In this document: in pieces, positions 45,855 to 55,695 of the stretch | How positions within the stretch are numbered: position 1 is the stretch's first letter | Layout: each line of letters opens with the position of its first letter | Assembly (NCBI RefSeq): GCF_003315295.1 | Contig: NZ_QNRI01000008.1 | Span: 1 to 64,000 of the forward strand | Source: Paraliobacillus ryukyuensis | GTDB taxonomy: Bacteria > Bacillota > Bacilli > Bacillales > Amphibacillaceae | Direction: 5' to 3' | Length of the DNA: 64,000 bases | Translations under genes and position numbers: made by a program | The notes under the pieces: model-generated | What the model saw: only the letters and a program-made list of their open reading frames with translations | What the model was told of the DNA's origin: nothing | Database searches by the model: none

Positions 45855-47504
45855 ATGATATTCTCTAGTAAAAAAAGAGCCGAAACCTATCAAAAAATGA
45901 AAGAAAAACCACTAGATTTAATTGTGATTGGTGGTGGGATTACTGGGTCTGGCATTGCGCTTGATGCAGTTTCAAGAGGATTAAATGTAGCTGTAGTAGA
46001 GATGCAGGATTATGCAGCAGGTACATCAAGTAGATCGACCAAACTTGTTCATGGTGGTCTGCGCTATCTCAAGCAATTTGAAGTAAAAATGGTTGCGGAA
46101 GTAGGAAGAGAACGAGCGATTGTTTTTGAAAATGGACCACATGTAACAACACCAGAGTGGATGATGCTTCCGTTTTATAAAGGAGGCACATTTGGGCCTT
46201 TCTCTACTAATATCGGCTTACTCGTTTATGATCGTCTTGCAGGTGTGAAAAAGTCAGAGCGAAGAAGCATGTTTAAGCCACAAGAAGCGCTTAGAAGAGA
46301 ACCATTGTTAAAACACAATGGCTTAAAAGGTGCGGGTTATTATGTGGAATACCGTACCGATGATGCGCGTTTAACAATGGAAGTAATGAAGAAAGCAGTT
46401 GAAAAAGGAGCACTTTCATTAAACTACGCGAAAGTATCTGATTTACTTTATGATGAAAATGGTGCTGTTAATGGGGTTGCAGTAGAAGATCAATTAACAA
46501 ATGAACAGCACGAATTAAAAGCGAAATATATTGTAAATGCTGCCGGCCCTTGGGTAGACGATATCCGGGAGAATGATAATTCGAAAAAAGGAAAAACACT
46601 AAAGCTTACCAAAGGGGTACACCTTGTTTTTGATCAGTCTAAATTTCCTTTAGAACAAGCCATCTATTTTGATGCACCTGATGGTCGGATGATATTTGCT
46701 ATTCCTCGAAATGGGAAAGCATATGTCGGTACAACAGATACCGTCTATGAAGGAGATATTTCTCATCCAGTAACGACTGTCTCTGATCGTGATTATTTAA
46801 TTGATGCGATTAATTTTATGTTCCCAGATCAACAGATTACAGCTGAGGATGTGGAATCGAATTGGGCTGGGTTACGACCATTAATTTATGAAGAAGGAAA
46901 AGATCCTTCTGAAATTTCACGAAAAGATGAAATTTTTGTATCGAAGTCTGGTTTGATTTCCATTGCTGGTGGTAAATTAACTGGTTATCGTAAAATGGCA
47001 GAAAATACAGTTGATGTAGTCTGTAATAAAATGGCTTCTGATGAAGGGATTTTGTTTAGTCATTCTGAGACTAAAAACATTCCGATCTCTGGTGGGGATG
47101 TTGGTGGTTCCAAACAGTTTGAAATCTACAAACTAGAACAAATTGAAAAAGGTACCGCATTAGGGTTAACAGAAGCAGATGCTAAGTTCCTTGTTGAACA
47201 ATATGGTTCCAATACACCACTGGTATTTGACTATTACAAACAAGCTATTGGAAAGAATAGTGTTTTATCACCTGTAACTGAAGCCATGCTCCAATATAGC
47301 ATTGATTACGAAGCTGTATGTAAACCGGTAGACTTTTTCATTCGAAGAACAGGCGGATTGTTCTTCCATATCCATTGGGTAGAAACAGAGAAAGAAGCTG
47401 TTATTGATGAGATGCAACGCATATTTCAGTGGTCAGATCAAGTGAAAGATGGCTATAAACAACAGCTAGAACAGTTAATTTATGAAGCAAAACATGCACA
47501 ATAA
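45855..47504 (+). CDS. glpD: Aerobic glycerol-3-phosphate dehydrogenase
   Basis: A 549-aa FAD-dependent, membrane-associated dehydrogenase that oxidises glycerol 3-phosphate to DHAP and passes electrons to quinone. The FAD-binding motif IVIGGGITGSGIALDA (about 24-39), TSSRSTKLVHGGLRYLKQFE, and WAGLRPLIYEEGKDPSEISR are typical; the C-terminal helical domain is complete. Last gene of glpFKD, followed by a terminator at 47532. Confidence 0.97.
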   Translation: MIFSSKKRAETYQKMKEKPLDLIVIGGGITGSGIALDAVSRGLNVAVVEMQDYAAGTSSRSTKLVHGGLRYLKQFEVKMVAEVGRERAIVFENGPHVTTPEWMMLPFYKGGTFGPFSTNIGLLVYDRLAGVKKSERRSMFKPQEALRREPLLKHNGLKGAGYYVEYRTDDARLTMEVMKKAVEKGALSLNYAKVSDLLYDENGAVNGVAVEDQLTNEQHELKAKYIVNAAGPWVDDIRENDNSKKGKTLKLTKGVHLVFDQSKFPLEQAIYFDAPDGRMIFAIPRNGKAYVGTTDTVYEGDISHPVTTVSDRDYLIDAINFMFPDQQITAEDVESNWAGLRPLIYEEGKDPSEISRKDEIFVSKSGLISIAGGKLTGYRKMAENTVDVVCNKMASDEGILFSHSETKNIPISGGDVGGSKQFEIYKLEQIEKGTALGLTEADAKFLVEQYGSNTPLVFDYYKQAIGKNSVLSPVTEAMLQYSIDYEAVCKPVDFFIRRTGGLFFHIHWVETEKEAVIDEMQRIFQWSDQVKDGYKQQLEQLIYEAKHAQ

Positions 47505-47531
47505 AAAGTGTAGAAACAACAATATGTATAA

Positions 47532-47563
47532 AAGAAGGTGCAAAAAAGTTTGCCCTTCTTTTT
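47532..47563 (+). terminator. Terminator of the glpFKD operon
   Basis: AAGAAGGTGCAAA (47532-47544) pairs with TTTGCCCTTCTT (47549-47560) with one bulge, then TTT. Confidence 0.8.
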
Positions 47564-47631
47564 CTTTTGATCACAAAGAGACTATTATTTCATGATATAG
47601 TTATTGTAGACTTGTTAAGGGGTGAATCAGA

Positions 47632-48369
47632 ATGAAAAAACCAGATATTCGTTTAATTGCTTTAGACATGGACGGGACGGTACTACATACTGATCACACG
47701 ATCTCAAAAGAAAATGAGCGTGCGATCAAGCAAGCTATTGCACAAGGCGTTGAAGTTGTATTTGCTACAGGAAGACATTTTAGTACATGTAAGGCTTATG
47801 CAGCTTCTTTAGGGATAAATTATTTGATCACCGTAAATGGTGGAGAAATTTGGACGATAAACGGTGAGTTATTGGATCGCAATACATTATCGAAAGAAGC
47901 AGTAGCAAAATATCAAAAGTTATATAATAGATATCAACCATGGACATGGTTAGTTTCTAAGGATAGAGTCTGGAGAAATGAGCAACCTGATCGTTTGGAG
48001 AATGATACTTGGTTAAAGTTTGGCTTTGATGTTAGCGACGACAAAGTTAGAGAGAATATGATTCAAGAGCTTTCTGAGGAAAAGAGTATTGAGTTAAGTA
48101 ACTCTAGTCCGACTAACATTGAAATCAATGCAGTTGGTGTCAATAAGGCAAAAGCAATTGAAAAATTATGTGCCAAACTAGATATTGAGATGAATCAAGT
48201 GATGGCAATGGGTGATAGTTTAAATGATATAAAAATGATTCAAGAAGCCGGCTTTGGGGTCGCGATGGAAAATGCACAAGACGAAGTGAAGAAAGTAGCG
48301 GAGTGGGTAACAACGCACCATACAAAGGATGGAGTAGCCGAAGCGATTGATAAGTGGCTGTTGTCTTAA
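47632..48369 (+). CDS. HAD-superfamily hydrolase, Cof type
   Basis: A 245-aa Cof/YkrA-like sugar-phosphate phosphatase candidate. Motif I DMDGTVLHTD (12-21, nucleophile Asp12), motif II ATGRHF, motif III Lys in NKAKAIEKL, and motif IV GDSLNDIKMI are all present; the C2-type cap is inserted between. RBS AGGGGTG. Substrate unknown. Single gene between glpD and gnd. Confidence 0.92.
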   Translation: MKKPDIRLIALDMDGTVLHTDHTISKENERAIKQAIAQGVEVVFATGRHFSTCKAYAASLGINYLITVNGGEIWTINGELLDRNTLSKEAVAKYQKLYNRYQPWTWLVSKDRVWRNEQPDRLENDTWLKFGFDVSDDKVRENMIQELSEEKSIELSNSSPTNIEINAVGVNKAKAIEKLCAKLDIEMNQVMAMGDSLNDIKMIQEAGFGVAMENAQDEVKKVAEWVTTHHTKDGVAEAIDKWLLS

Positions 48370-48484
48370 GTTGTGAAAGTACTTTTCCCAGTTAAATGAA
48401 AAAAGTATGAATCGGTTAAGTTGCACAGAGAAACATTTCAACGTATCATAGAGACAGGAAATACATAATAAAGGAGCGAAAAAA

Positions 48485-49903
48485 ATGGCAAAACAACAAT
48501 TTGGTGTCATCGGTCTTGCTGTGATGGGTAAAAACCTTGCATTAAATGTAGAAAGCAGAGGCTATGGCGTTTCCGTTTTTAATCGAACTTATCAAAAAAC
48601 ACAAGACTTTTTAAATAATGAAGCAAAAGGCAAGAATTTTGTTGGTGTTGAAACAATAGAGGAATTCGTAGATTCTTTAGAGAAACCTCGTAAAATCATG
48701 TTAATGGTAAAAGCAGGTCCAGCAACTGATGCTACAATCGAAACATTAAAACCATTACTAGATGAAGGGGACATTTTGATTGATGGTGGTAATACATTTT
48801 ATAAAGATACCATCCGTCGAAATAAAGAACTAGATGAATCTGGCATTCACTTTATTGGAACTGGTGTATCGGGTGGCGAAGAAGGCGCATTAAAAGGACC
48901 TTCTATTATGCCAGGCGGACAAAAAGAAGCATACGACTTGGTTGCTCCAATCCTAGAAGCAATCTCAGCTAAAGTAGGCGGGGAACCGTGTGTTACTTAC
49001 ATCGGACCAAACGGAGCAGGACATTATGTAAAAATGGTCCATAACGGCATTGAATATGGTGACATGCAGCTTATTGGCGAAGCATACTTCATTATGAAAC
49101 ATGTACTAGGTTATGATGCAGACAAATTGCATGAAGTTTTTGCTGATTGGAACAAAGGTGAATTAGATAGTTACCTTATTGAGATTACAGCAGATATCTT
49201 TACCAAAAAAGATGAAGAAACAGGTAAACCAATGGTAGATGTCATTCTTGATACAGCTGGTCAAAAAGGTACAGGAAAATGGACAAGTCAAAGCTCACTA
49301 GATCTAGGACTTCCATTACCAGTTATTACAGAATCAGTATTTGCGCGTTTCATTTCCGCAATGAAAGAAGAACGTGTGAAAGCAAGCAAAATTTTAGCAG
49401 GTCCATCCGCGCAAGATATGCCATATGAAGGTGATGAAGATGAATTAGTAGAAGCAATTCGTAAAGCACTTTATATGAGTAAAATCGTTTCTTATGCACA
49501 AGGTTTTGCCCAAATGCGTGCAGCTTCAGAAGAATATGATTGGAACTTACGTTATGGTGACATCGCGATGATCTTCCGTGGTGGTTGTATCATTCGTGCA
49601 CAATTCTTACAAAAAATTAAAGAAGCATATGATCGCGATCCAGCATTAGCAAACTTATTACTAGATCCTTACTTCAAAGAAGTAGTAGAAACCTATCAAG
49701 CTTCTTTACGTAAAGTGCTTTCTATTGCAATGGAACGCGGTATTCCAGTACCAGGTTTTGCAAGTGCGCTAGCATATTATGATAGCTACCGTACGGAAAA
49801 ACTTCCTGCAAACTTACTACAAGCACAACGTGACTACTTTGGTGCACATACGTACCAACGTATCGACAAAGAAGGTATTTTCCATACAGAATGGTTAGAC
49901 TAA
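48485..49903 (+). CDS. gnd: 6-phosphogluconate dehydrogenase, decarboxylating
   Basis: A 472-aa enzyme of the oxidative pentose phosphate pathway that converts 6-phosphogluconate to ribulose 5-phosphate with NADP. Rossmann motif [14 protein letters not shown] (7-20), NRTYQKT specificity loop, [11 protein letters not shown] and [20 protein letters not shown] substrate motifs, and the all-helical C-terminal domain ending with [14 protein letters not shown]. Length is standard. Convergent with zwf, the preceding enzyme of the pathway, with the tandem array between them. Confidence 0.97.
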   Translation: MAKQQFGVIGLAVMGKNLALNVESRGYGVSVFNRTYQKTQDFLNNEAKGKNFVGVETIEEFVDSLEKPRKIMLMVKAGPATDATIETLKPLLDEGDILIDGGNTFYKDTIRRNKELDESGIHFIGTGVSGGEEGALKGPSIMPGGQKEAYDLVAPILEAISAKVGGEPCVTYIGPNGAGHYVKMVHNGIEYGDMQLIGEAYFIMKHVLGYDADKLHEVFADWNKGELDSYLIEITADIFTKKDEETGKPMVDVILDTAGQKGTGKWTSQSSLDLGLPLPVITESVFARFISAMKEERVKASKILAGPSAQDMPYEGDEDELVEAIRKALYMSKIVSYAQGFAQMRAASEEYDWNLRYGDIAMIFRGGCIIRAQFLQKIKEAYDRDPALANLLLDPYFKEVVETYQASLRKVLSIAMERGIPVPGFASALAYYDSYRTEKLPANLLQAQRDYFGAHTYQRIDKEGIFHTEWLD

Positions 49904-49918
49904 TATAAGAAGTTAAAA

Positions 49919-49957
49919 AGGAATCATGCTCTAATAATGAGTATGGTTCTTTTTTTA
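49919..49957 (+). terminator. Terminator after gnd
   Basis: GGAATCATGCTC (from 49919) pairs with GAGTATGGTTCT (49939-49950) using G-U pairs, followed by TTTTTT. Confidence 0.75.
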
Positions 49958-49989
49958 TATTATTGATGGAGAGATACACCAACATAGCG

Positions 49990-50348
49990 GGGAGTTGCAA
50001 CAAGATGCCGATAAGTTGCAACAAGATGGCAAGAGTTGCAACAAGATAGCAAGAAGTTGCAACAAGATAGCAAGAAGTTGCAACAAGATAGCGGGAAGTT
50101 GCAACAAGATAGCGGGAAGTTGCAACAAGATAGCGAAAGTTGCAACAAGATAGCGAGAAGTTGCAACAAGATAGCAAGAAGTTTCAAAAAGATGGCAAGA
50201 GTTGCAACAACAAAGCGAAAGTTGCAACAACATAGCGGGAAGTTGCAACAAGATGGCAAGAAGTTGCAACAAGATGGCGGGAAGTTGCAACAAGATAGCA
50301 AGAAGTTGCAACAAGATAGCAAGAAGTTGCAACAAGATAATAAGAAGT
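49990..50348 (+). repeat. Tandem array of about 17 units of 20-21 bases
   Basis: Seventeen head-to-tail copies of AGTTGCAACAAGATAGCAAGA-like units, with a final partial copy. The core GTTGCAACAAGAT is nearly invariant; the last bases vary among GCAAGA, GCGGGA and GCGAA. One unit near 50185 is degenerate (GTTTCAAAAAGAT). The unit starts with the 8-bp palindrome GTTGCAAC. Because units are 20 or 21 bases, no frame is kept, and long open frames in several phases (repeating LQQDSKK or SCYLVAT) are artefacts of a stop-free unit. It lies between the gnd and zwf terminators. Confidence 0.93.
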
Positions 50349-50420
50349 CTCACTGACGCCAGCGAGGACACAGCCATCCCGCCATCTGCGCCCTTCACTT
50401 GCATCATCAAACCAAATTAA

Positions 50421-50456
50421 AAAGCCGCTTGAACGCATTAGCATTCAAGCGGCTTT
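50421..50456 (-). terminator. Terminator after zwf
   Basis: A perfect 13-bp stem, AAAGCCGCTTGAA (50421-50433) with TTCAAGCGGCTTT (50444-50456); on the minus strand it is followed by TTTAATTTG. Confidence 0.85.
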
Positions 50457-50483
50457 CATCTATACATTATTACATTAATATTC

Positions 50484-51959
50484 TTACTGGATCGTCCACC
50501 AATAGAATCCGTCATTTTCTAAAAGCTTATCTGCTTCTCTTGGACCATTTGATCCAGAAGTGTAGTTAGGAAATGCAGCTTTTTTGTCTGTCCACGCTTT
50601 GGAAATAATATCAATGTATTTCCATGATAATGCTACTTCATCTGAGTGGACAAAGTTTGTGGAGTCACCGTTTAAACAGTCATTCAGTAATGTTTCATAA
50701 GCTTCGGGAGTGTATTCGTTCTCCACTGCACTCTTATCATAGTGCATCGTAATTGGTGTACTTGTTGTATCATAATCCCCTTTTTTAGCATTTAAATGTA
50801 AGGTAATGCCATCTTCTGGTTGCACACGAATCACGAGTAAGTTTGGATCGATTGTGTCCCCTTTACCTGCATATAAATTGATTGGAAGGTCTTTAAATTG
50901 TACAACAATTTCAGTTGCTTTCTTAGCCATCCGTTTTCCTGTGCGAATGTAGAAAGGAACGCCAGCCCAACGGAAGTTATCAATCATAAATTTACCAGCT
51001 ACAAATGTTTCTGTATTTGATTCAGGATCTACCCCATTGCCTTCACGATAAGCATTCATCGGTTCGCCATCAATTTCACCGCGATCGTACTGGCCGCGAA
51101 CAAAATAATTATTTACATCAGCTTCACTAATTGGTCGTAAACTACGCAACACTTTAATTTTTTCATAACGGATATCATCTGGTGTAAGTTTAGCGGGTGG
51201 TTCCATTGCCAGTAAAGAAACCATCTGTAAAATGTGGTTCTGTACCATATCGCGCAACGCACCTGATTTATCATAATAACTACCACGCTCTTCAACGCCT
51301 AATGTTTCACTTGAAGTTATTTGTATATTGGCGATGTATTGATTATTCCATAGTGGCTCAAATAAAGCATTAGCAAAGCGAACAATTTCAATGTTTTGAA
51401 TCATTTCTTTTCCAAGGTAATGATCAATACGATAAATTTGATCTTCGCTAAAGGCGTGACGAATTTGATCGTTCAATTGTTGGGCCGTGTCATAATTATG
51501 TCCGAATGGTTTTTCGATAACAAGACGTGTCCAACCTTGATTGTTTGTAACACCTTCTGATTTTAAATTAGCGGCAATCGTACCAAAGAAATTTGGTGCC
51601 ATTGCTAGATAAAATAATCGATTGCCACCTGCATCGTATTTTTCATCCAGTTCATCCATAAACGCATTTAACTTTTGGTAATGGGTTAAATCTTGTACAT
51701 CAAATGGGTTGTAATGAAAATGCGATGCAAACTCATCTGGATTAATGTGTTCATCGTTGAAATCAGCAATCGATTTCTTTATATTATTACGAAAATCTTC
51801 ATTGGTGAGTGGTCTTCTAGCTACACCAATTACTGCGAAATTTTCTGAAAGCTTGCCATTTCGGTACAACCGATAAAGGGAAGGGTATAACTTGCGGTTC
51901 GCTAAATCCCCTGTTGCTCCGAAAATAACAATTACTGCCTTTGGCGTATGGAGTGTCAT
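50484..51959 (-). CDS. zwf: Glucose-6-phosphate 1-dehydrogenase
   Basis: A 491-aa NADP-dependent enzyme that commits glucose 6-phosphate to the pentose phosphate pathway and supplies NADPH. NADP-binding GATGDLANRKLYPSLYRL (14-31), the catalytic IYRIDHYLGKEMIQN with the His, and EKPFGHNYDTA are all present. Start at the ATG at 51959. Divergent from yutF across a 270-base region that has a long perfect inverted repeat. Confidence 0.97.
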   Translation of the reverse strand: MTLHTPKAVIVIFGATGDLANRKLYPSLYRLYRNGKLSENFAVIGVARRPLTNEDFRNNIKKSIADFNDEHINPDEFASHFHYNPFDVQDLTHYQKLNAFMDELDEKYDAGGNRLFYLAMAPNFFGTIAANLKSEGVTNNQGWTRLVIEKPFGHNYDTAQQLNDQIRHAFSEDQIYRIDHYLGKEMIQNIEIVRFANALFEPLWNNQYIANIQITSSETLGVEERGSYYDKSGALRDMVQNHILQMVSLLAMEPPAKLTPDDIRYEKIKVLRSLRPISEADVNNYFVRGQYDRGEIDGEPMNAYREGNGVDPESNTETFVAGKFMIDNFRWAGVPFYIRTGKRMAKKATEIVVQFKDLPINLYAGKGDTIDPNLLVIRVQPEDGITLHLNAKKGDYDTTSTPITMHYDKSAVENEYTPEAYETLLNDCLNGDSTNFVHSDEVALSWKYIDIISKAWTDKKAAFPNYTSGSNGPREADKLLENDGFYWWTIQ

Positions 51960-52137
51960 TGACTTTAACTACCTCACTTTTTTTATAATTGAAAATCATT
52001 CTATTTCCCAATGTGACCTTGTCATGCAATTATGTAGATGATCAAATAAGGAAATAGACAACGAAAAAATACAATGTCTTATTATACAATATCATGTTCC
52101 CAATTTTAGATAAACTATTTTACATCGTTCACGTAAA

Positions 52138-52167
52138 ACGTATATAATTTGACTAAGTTATATACGT
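52138..52167. promoter_or_regulatory. Perfect inverted repeat between zwf and yutF
   Basis: ACGTATATAA (52138-52147) and TTATATACGT (52158-52167) are exact reverse complements separated by 10 bases. They lie about 60 bases upstream of the yutF start and 180 upstream of zwf. An operator or divergent promoter element is likely; no regulator is suggested by neighbours. Confidence 0.5.
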
Positions 52168-52228
52168 ACTATCTTATCACTAATTCAGAAAATAAAAAAT
52201 AATTAAATTACTTACCTGGAGGTTTATA

Positions 52229-52996
52229 ATGAAGCAATATAAAGGATATTTAATTGATTTAGACGGAACCGTTTATAAAGGTACAGAAAAAATTGATGCG
52301 GCAATTGCATTTGTAAAAGAATTGAAAGAAAAAAATATCCCTTATTTATTTTTAACCAATAATTCAACAAAACATCCAAAAGATGTAGCAAAAAAATTAC
52401 AAGACATGGATGTTCCCGCAAATACAGAAGATGTGTTTACTACCAGTATGGCAACTGCAAAGTATCTTGCTGATCAGAAGCCGGGTGCTCGGGTCTATCC
52501 GATTGGTGAAGAAGGATTACATATGGCGCTAAAAGAAAGAGGATTAATCATCGCTGAAACGGATGTCGATTTTGTTGTGATGGGACTTGATCGTGATATT
52601 AATTATGAAAAACTAGCTGTCGGTGCATTAGCGATCCGAAGTGGTGCAACATTTGTAGCCACGAATGGGGACGTCACTCTACCAACGGAACGCGGATTTT
52701 TACCAGGAGCTGGTTCGTTAATCTCTGTTTTATCAGTAACAACTGGTGTGAAGCCAACATTTATTGGCAAGCCAGAAGCTGTCATTGTAGAACAAGCTTT
52801 AGAAGTATTAGGAACCGAAAAAGAAGATACAGTCATGATTGGAGATAATTATCATACCGATATTCTCGCGGGTATCAATGCTGGAATTGACTCATTATTA
52901 GTACATTCAGGTGTAACCACTAGAGAAGAAATGAGACTGATTGAAAAGCAACCAACCCATTCCATCGATAGTTTAGCAGAATGGACATTAGAATAA
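52229..52996 (+). CDS. yutF: NagD-type HAD phosphatase (YutF-like)
   Basis: A 255-aa HAD hydrolase of the TIGR01457/NagD type, aligning well with Bacillus YutF. Motif I YLIDLDGTVYKGTEKI (8-23), motif II FLTNNST, TTSMATAKYLAD, motif III in FIGKPEAVIVEQAL and motif IV MIGDNYHTDILAGINAG. Dephosphorylates a small phosphometabolite; substrate uncertain. RBS TGGAGG. The next gene follows after 16 bases. Confidence 0.9.
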   Translation: MKQYKGYLIDLDGTVYKGTEKIDAAIAFVKELKEKNIPYLFLTNNSTKHPKDVAKKLQDMDVPANTEDVFTTSMATAKYLADQKPGARVYPIGEEGLHMALKERGLIIAETDVDFVVMGLDRDINYEKLAVGALAIRSGATFVATNGDVTLPTERGFLPGAGSLISVLSVTTGVKPTFIGKPEAVIVEQALEVLGTEKEDTVMIGDNYHTDILAGINAGIDSLLVHSGVTTREEMRLIEKQPTHSIDSLAEWTLE

Positions 52997-53012
52997 GTGA
53001 AGGAGGAGCATA

Positions 53013-53228
53013 ATGGCTGGTATTAAATATGAAATTGTAGAAACGATTGGTGTCGTTTCAGAATCCAATAAAGGTTGGAAAAAAGAGTTGAATTTGGTTT
53101 CCTGGAATGAACGGGAGCCGAAATATGACTTGCGTGACTGGTCACCAGACCATGAAAAAATGGGTAAAGGTATTACTTTATCAAAAGAGGAGCTCTTTGA
53201 ATTACGAGAGTTATTGAGCTCTCTATAA
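53013..53228 (+). CDS. YdbC/PC4-like ssDNA-binding protein
   Basis: 71 aa matching the YdbC family, a bacterial relative of the PC4 coactivator fold that binds single-stranded DNA: YEIVETIGVVSESNKGWKKE, LNLVSWNEREPKYDLRDW and KMGKGITLSKEELFEL. RBS GGAGGAG, 16 bases after yutF, so probably co-transcribed. The DNA-binding role is known for a homologue from Lactococcus and inferred here. Confidence 0.88.
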   Translation: MAGIKYEIVETIGVVSESNKGWKKELNLVSWNEREPKYDLRDWSPDHEKMGKGITLSKEELFELRELLSSL

Positions 53229-53310
53229 GGAAGGTTTACTTTTCCATCATTTTCATTTAGGGTAAACAATAAGGGAATGATGTAGATTCACGACGGAGAG
53301 GAGATTATGT

Positions 53311-53808
53311 ATGTTTAAAAAATTGTTTGGAAAAAAAGAAGAGCAAGTTACCGTAGAAGAAGAGGAAGTAAAAGCACCAGTCACAGGTGAGCTTGTAGCC
53401 TTGGAAGATGTACCGGATCCAACATTTTCACAAAAAATGATGGGAGATGGTGTTGCGTTCAAACCAACGGATGGGACATTTGTGGCACCTGTTTCAGGAG
53501 AAGTGGTCAATCTTTTTCCAACTAAACACGCAATAGGGATTAAATCACAAGCTGGTGTAGAGTATCTATTACACATTGGACTTGAAACAGTTGCATTAGA
53601 TGGAGAAGGTTTTGAGGCACACGTGAAACAAGGGGATAAAGTAGAGGTTGGCGATAAGTTAGTAACCGTAGACTTAGAGCTTGTTGCTGAAAAAGCAGAT
53701 ACCATATCACCTCTTGTTATTACAAATGAAATTAGTTCTTTAGATAAAGCAGATCCCCAATCTGTAGTTAAAGCAGAAACAGCAGTATTAACTGTGCATA
53801 CGAAATAA
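53311..53808 (+). CDS. Glucose-type PTS enzyme IIA component
   Basis: A 165-aa stand-alone IIA(Glc)-like protein: PVTGELVALEDVPDPTFSQK, MMGDGVAFKP, the conserved HAIGIKS (His73) and the phosphorylated His88 in YLLHIGLETV, ending TAVLTVHTK. It receives phosphate from HPr and passes it to an IIB/IIC domain encoded elsewhere, and may have a regulatory role like Crr. About 20 residues of charged N-terminal extension precede the fold. ATG with GGAGAGGAG upstream. Confidence 0.93.
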   Translation: MFKKLFGKKEEQVTVEEEEVKAPVTGELVALEDVPDPTFSQKMMGDGVAFKPTDGTFVAPVSGEVVNLFPTKHAIGIKSQAGVEYLLHIGLETVALDGEGFEAHVKQGDKVEVGDKLVTVDLELVAEKADTISPLVITNEISSLDKADPQSVVKAETAVLTVHTK

Positions 53809-53816
53809 TATTAGAC

Positions 53817-53861
53817 AAAAAAAATTCCGAACAATGACATAAAGTTGGTCGGAATTTTTTT
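53817..53861. terminator. Bidirectional terminator between PTS IIA and mreBH
   Basis: AAAATTCCGA (53821-53830) and TCGGAATTTT (53849-53858), with A and T runs on both sides. Confidence 0.8.
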
Positions 53862-53873
53862 ATGATAAGCTTT

Positions 53874-54881
53874 TTATTTGTTTGCTTTTTGTAATTTTTG
53901 AATCATTTTAAGTGACTTGCCTGTTCCAATTGCTACGGATTCTAATGGACTTGGTGCAAGATGAACGGGAACATGAATTTTATTCATTATCCATTCTTGC
54001 ATTCCTTCTAATAAAGCACCGCCACCAGTAAGCGTAATTCCGCGTTCAACAATATCTCCACTTAATTCAGGAGGGCAATTTTCTAATGTTAAATGAATCG
54101 TTTCTAAAATGGATAATAAGGATTCTCGTATCGCATCTTGTACTTGAGTAGATGTAACAGTGATTACACGCGGTAGTCCAGTAACAAGATCTCGTCCTCT
54201 TACTTCCATCGATTCTTCTGGATGATCCATAAGTGCATGTCCGATTTCCATTTTAATTAATTCGGCTGTGCGCTCTCCAATTAGAATATTAAAATGTCTG
54301 CGAATATACTGAATAATCTCTTCATCCATCTTATCGCCACCAGTTCGCACAGATCGACAAGAAACAACTCCACCTAATGAAATAATAGCTACTTCGCTCG
54401 TACCGCCACCAACATCGACAATCACACTAGCAGTCGGCTCATCCACAGGAAGTTCAGCACCGATTGCAGCTGCAAGTGGTTCTTCAATTAAATGCACTTC
54501 TTTTGCTCCAAAACTTTTTACGGCGTTGTGGATTGCTCGGCGCTCAACGGACGTACTACCTGAAGGCGTACACACAACTACTGTAGGCTTACGCATAGAA
54601 ACGCCTGATTTTTTACTTAATTTTTTTAAAATCGTTTTTAACATTTGAGCGGTAATGTCGTAATCCGCAATAACGCCATCTTTTAGTGGACGAATTGGAA
54701 TAATATTACGAGGGGTTTTTCCGACCATTTCTTTTGCATCTTTCCCCACTGCGACAACTTGATTATTCTGAGTGTTAATAGCCACAACAGATGGTTCATT
54801 TAATACAATTCCCTTTGCTTTTGTATATACTAAGATATTTGCTGTTCCAAGGTCTATTCCAATTTCTACATTTCCAAACAT
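53874..54881 (-). CDS. mreBH: MreB-family cell-shape protein (MreBH-like)
   Basis: A 335-aa bacterial actin that polymerises on the inner membrane and guides cell-wall synthesis. ATPase motifs: [12 protein letters not shown] (8-19), [15 protein letters not shown] (phosphate 2) and [11 protein letters not shown] (adenosine). It fits MreBH better than MreB or Mbl: start [19 protein letters not shown], length 335 and the ending [19 protein letters not shown]. In Bacillus, MreBH directs the LytE hydrolase. Single gene. Confidence 0.9.
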   Translation of the reverse strand: MFGNVEIGIDLGTANILVYTKAKGIVLNEPSVVAINTQNNQVVAVGKDAKEMVGKTPRNIIPIRPLKDGVIADYDITAQMLKTILKKLSKKSGVSMRKPTVVVCTPSGSTSVERRAIHNAVKSFGAKEVHLIEEPLAAAIGAELPVDEPTASVIVDVGGGTSEVAIISLGGVVSCRSVRTGGDKMDEEIIQYIRRHFNILIGERTAELIKMEIGHALMDHPEESMEVRGRDLVTGLPRVITVTSTQVQDAIRESLLSILETIHLTLENCPPELSGDIVERGITLTGGGALLEGMQEWIMNKIHVPVHLAPSPLESVAIGTGKSLKMIQKLQKANK

Positions 54882-55046
54882 GATGCTTCCTCCAATTGAT
54901 GTTCATATTTCTATCTATAATTATTCTCTAATAAGCTGTATTTTATGGGGGTCTTTTTAAATCTTAAAAAATGAAGATAGCATTATCTACGGGGCATTGC
55001 AAGTGAGATAGAAATAAAAATGAGTCTTTTGATAAAAAATAAAAAA

Positions 55047-55371
55047 GGGGCTGGGACAAAACTAATTTTTAACTACAGTATACGAATGATTGATGAGAGC
55101 TTAACCATCGCAACTGGAAATACACTCGCGTTCTGCGGGCACGGCCTCGGGCACACAGGACGTGACGGTTTTCGTCTAACTTCTACCCGCTTTACAAAGT
55201 GGATCTTCGGCTCGTGGGACTGCGATTACTCGTCCCATCGAAAATATACGCTGCTTCCGCTAGAGTCTCGTATATTTCTATTTACTTAGTTATGTTTTCC
55301 AACTGAAAACGAACGATAGGTTATCCATCGTTCGTTTATCAGGGATCTTCATTCACTTTTGTCCCGGCCTC
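55047..55371. repeat. Intergenic repeat element, copy A
   Basis: A 325-bp element bounded by the imperfect inverted ends GGGGCTGGGACAAAA (55047-55061) and TTTTGTCCCGGCCTC (55357-55371). Inside are CACAGGACGTGA, GTGGATCTTCGGCTC and a GTCTCGTATATTTC block, shared in altered form with copies B (58398) and C (61925, inverted). A hairpin CGAACGATAGG/CCATCGTTCG lies near the right end. No credible protein is encoded. Confidence 0.75.
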
Positions 55372-55383
55372 AATTAATTATTA

Positions 55384-55515
55384 TTAATTCTGTTTGTCTT
55401 CCAATAAATTTGCAAGGGTTGTTGTCTTGAACTTTTCAATCTTACGACCTTCATGACGATTTACACCAAGTCTTTTTAATTGAGATACATACCAACCTTT
55501 ACTTCCTACGTGCAT
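55384..55515 (-). CDS. DUF2639/YflJ-like small protein
   Basis: A 43-aa protein, MHVGSKGWYVSQLKRLGVNR at the start and TLANLLEDKQN at the end. It matches the DUF2639 family (Bacillus YflJ), small basic proteins of spore formers with unknown function. RBS AAAGGATGG lies upstream of the ATG at 55515. It occupies the gap between repeat A and the DUF1992 gene and is easily missed because of its length. Confidence 0.85.
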   Translation of the reverse strand: MHVGSKGWYVSQLKRLGVNRHEGRKIEKFKTTTLANLLEDKQN

Positions 55516-55695
55516 AGATACCATCCTTTCAAAAATAATTTCAAGCGCATTGTAACATTTGTAAAGATATACGAAAACCGTTGGGCATTACTTCTTTAGA
55601 AAAATCCTTTATAATTATAGGTAAGAGTCAATGTTGCAGTTACCAAAACTTTTGCTTCTTTGATATTCGTTATTATTAATAAGGAGTTGTTTGCG

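Noticed and set aside
49990-50348. CRISPR array
   Set aside because: Repeat units abut each other without unique spacers, units are too short, and there are no cas genes.
49722-50444. Long open frames of up to 151 codons with repeating LQQDSKK, ILLQLLA or SCYLVATS peptides
   Set aside because: Artefacts of a stop-free 20-21 base tandem unit. The phase changes between units, no RBS is present, and frames are open on both strands at once.
55020-55289. Plus-strand open frame of 89 codons
   Set aside because: Inside repeat element A. The peptide has no recognised family and the nucleotide pattern matches the other repeat copies instead.
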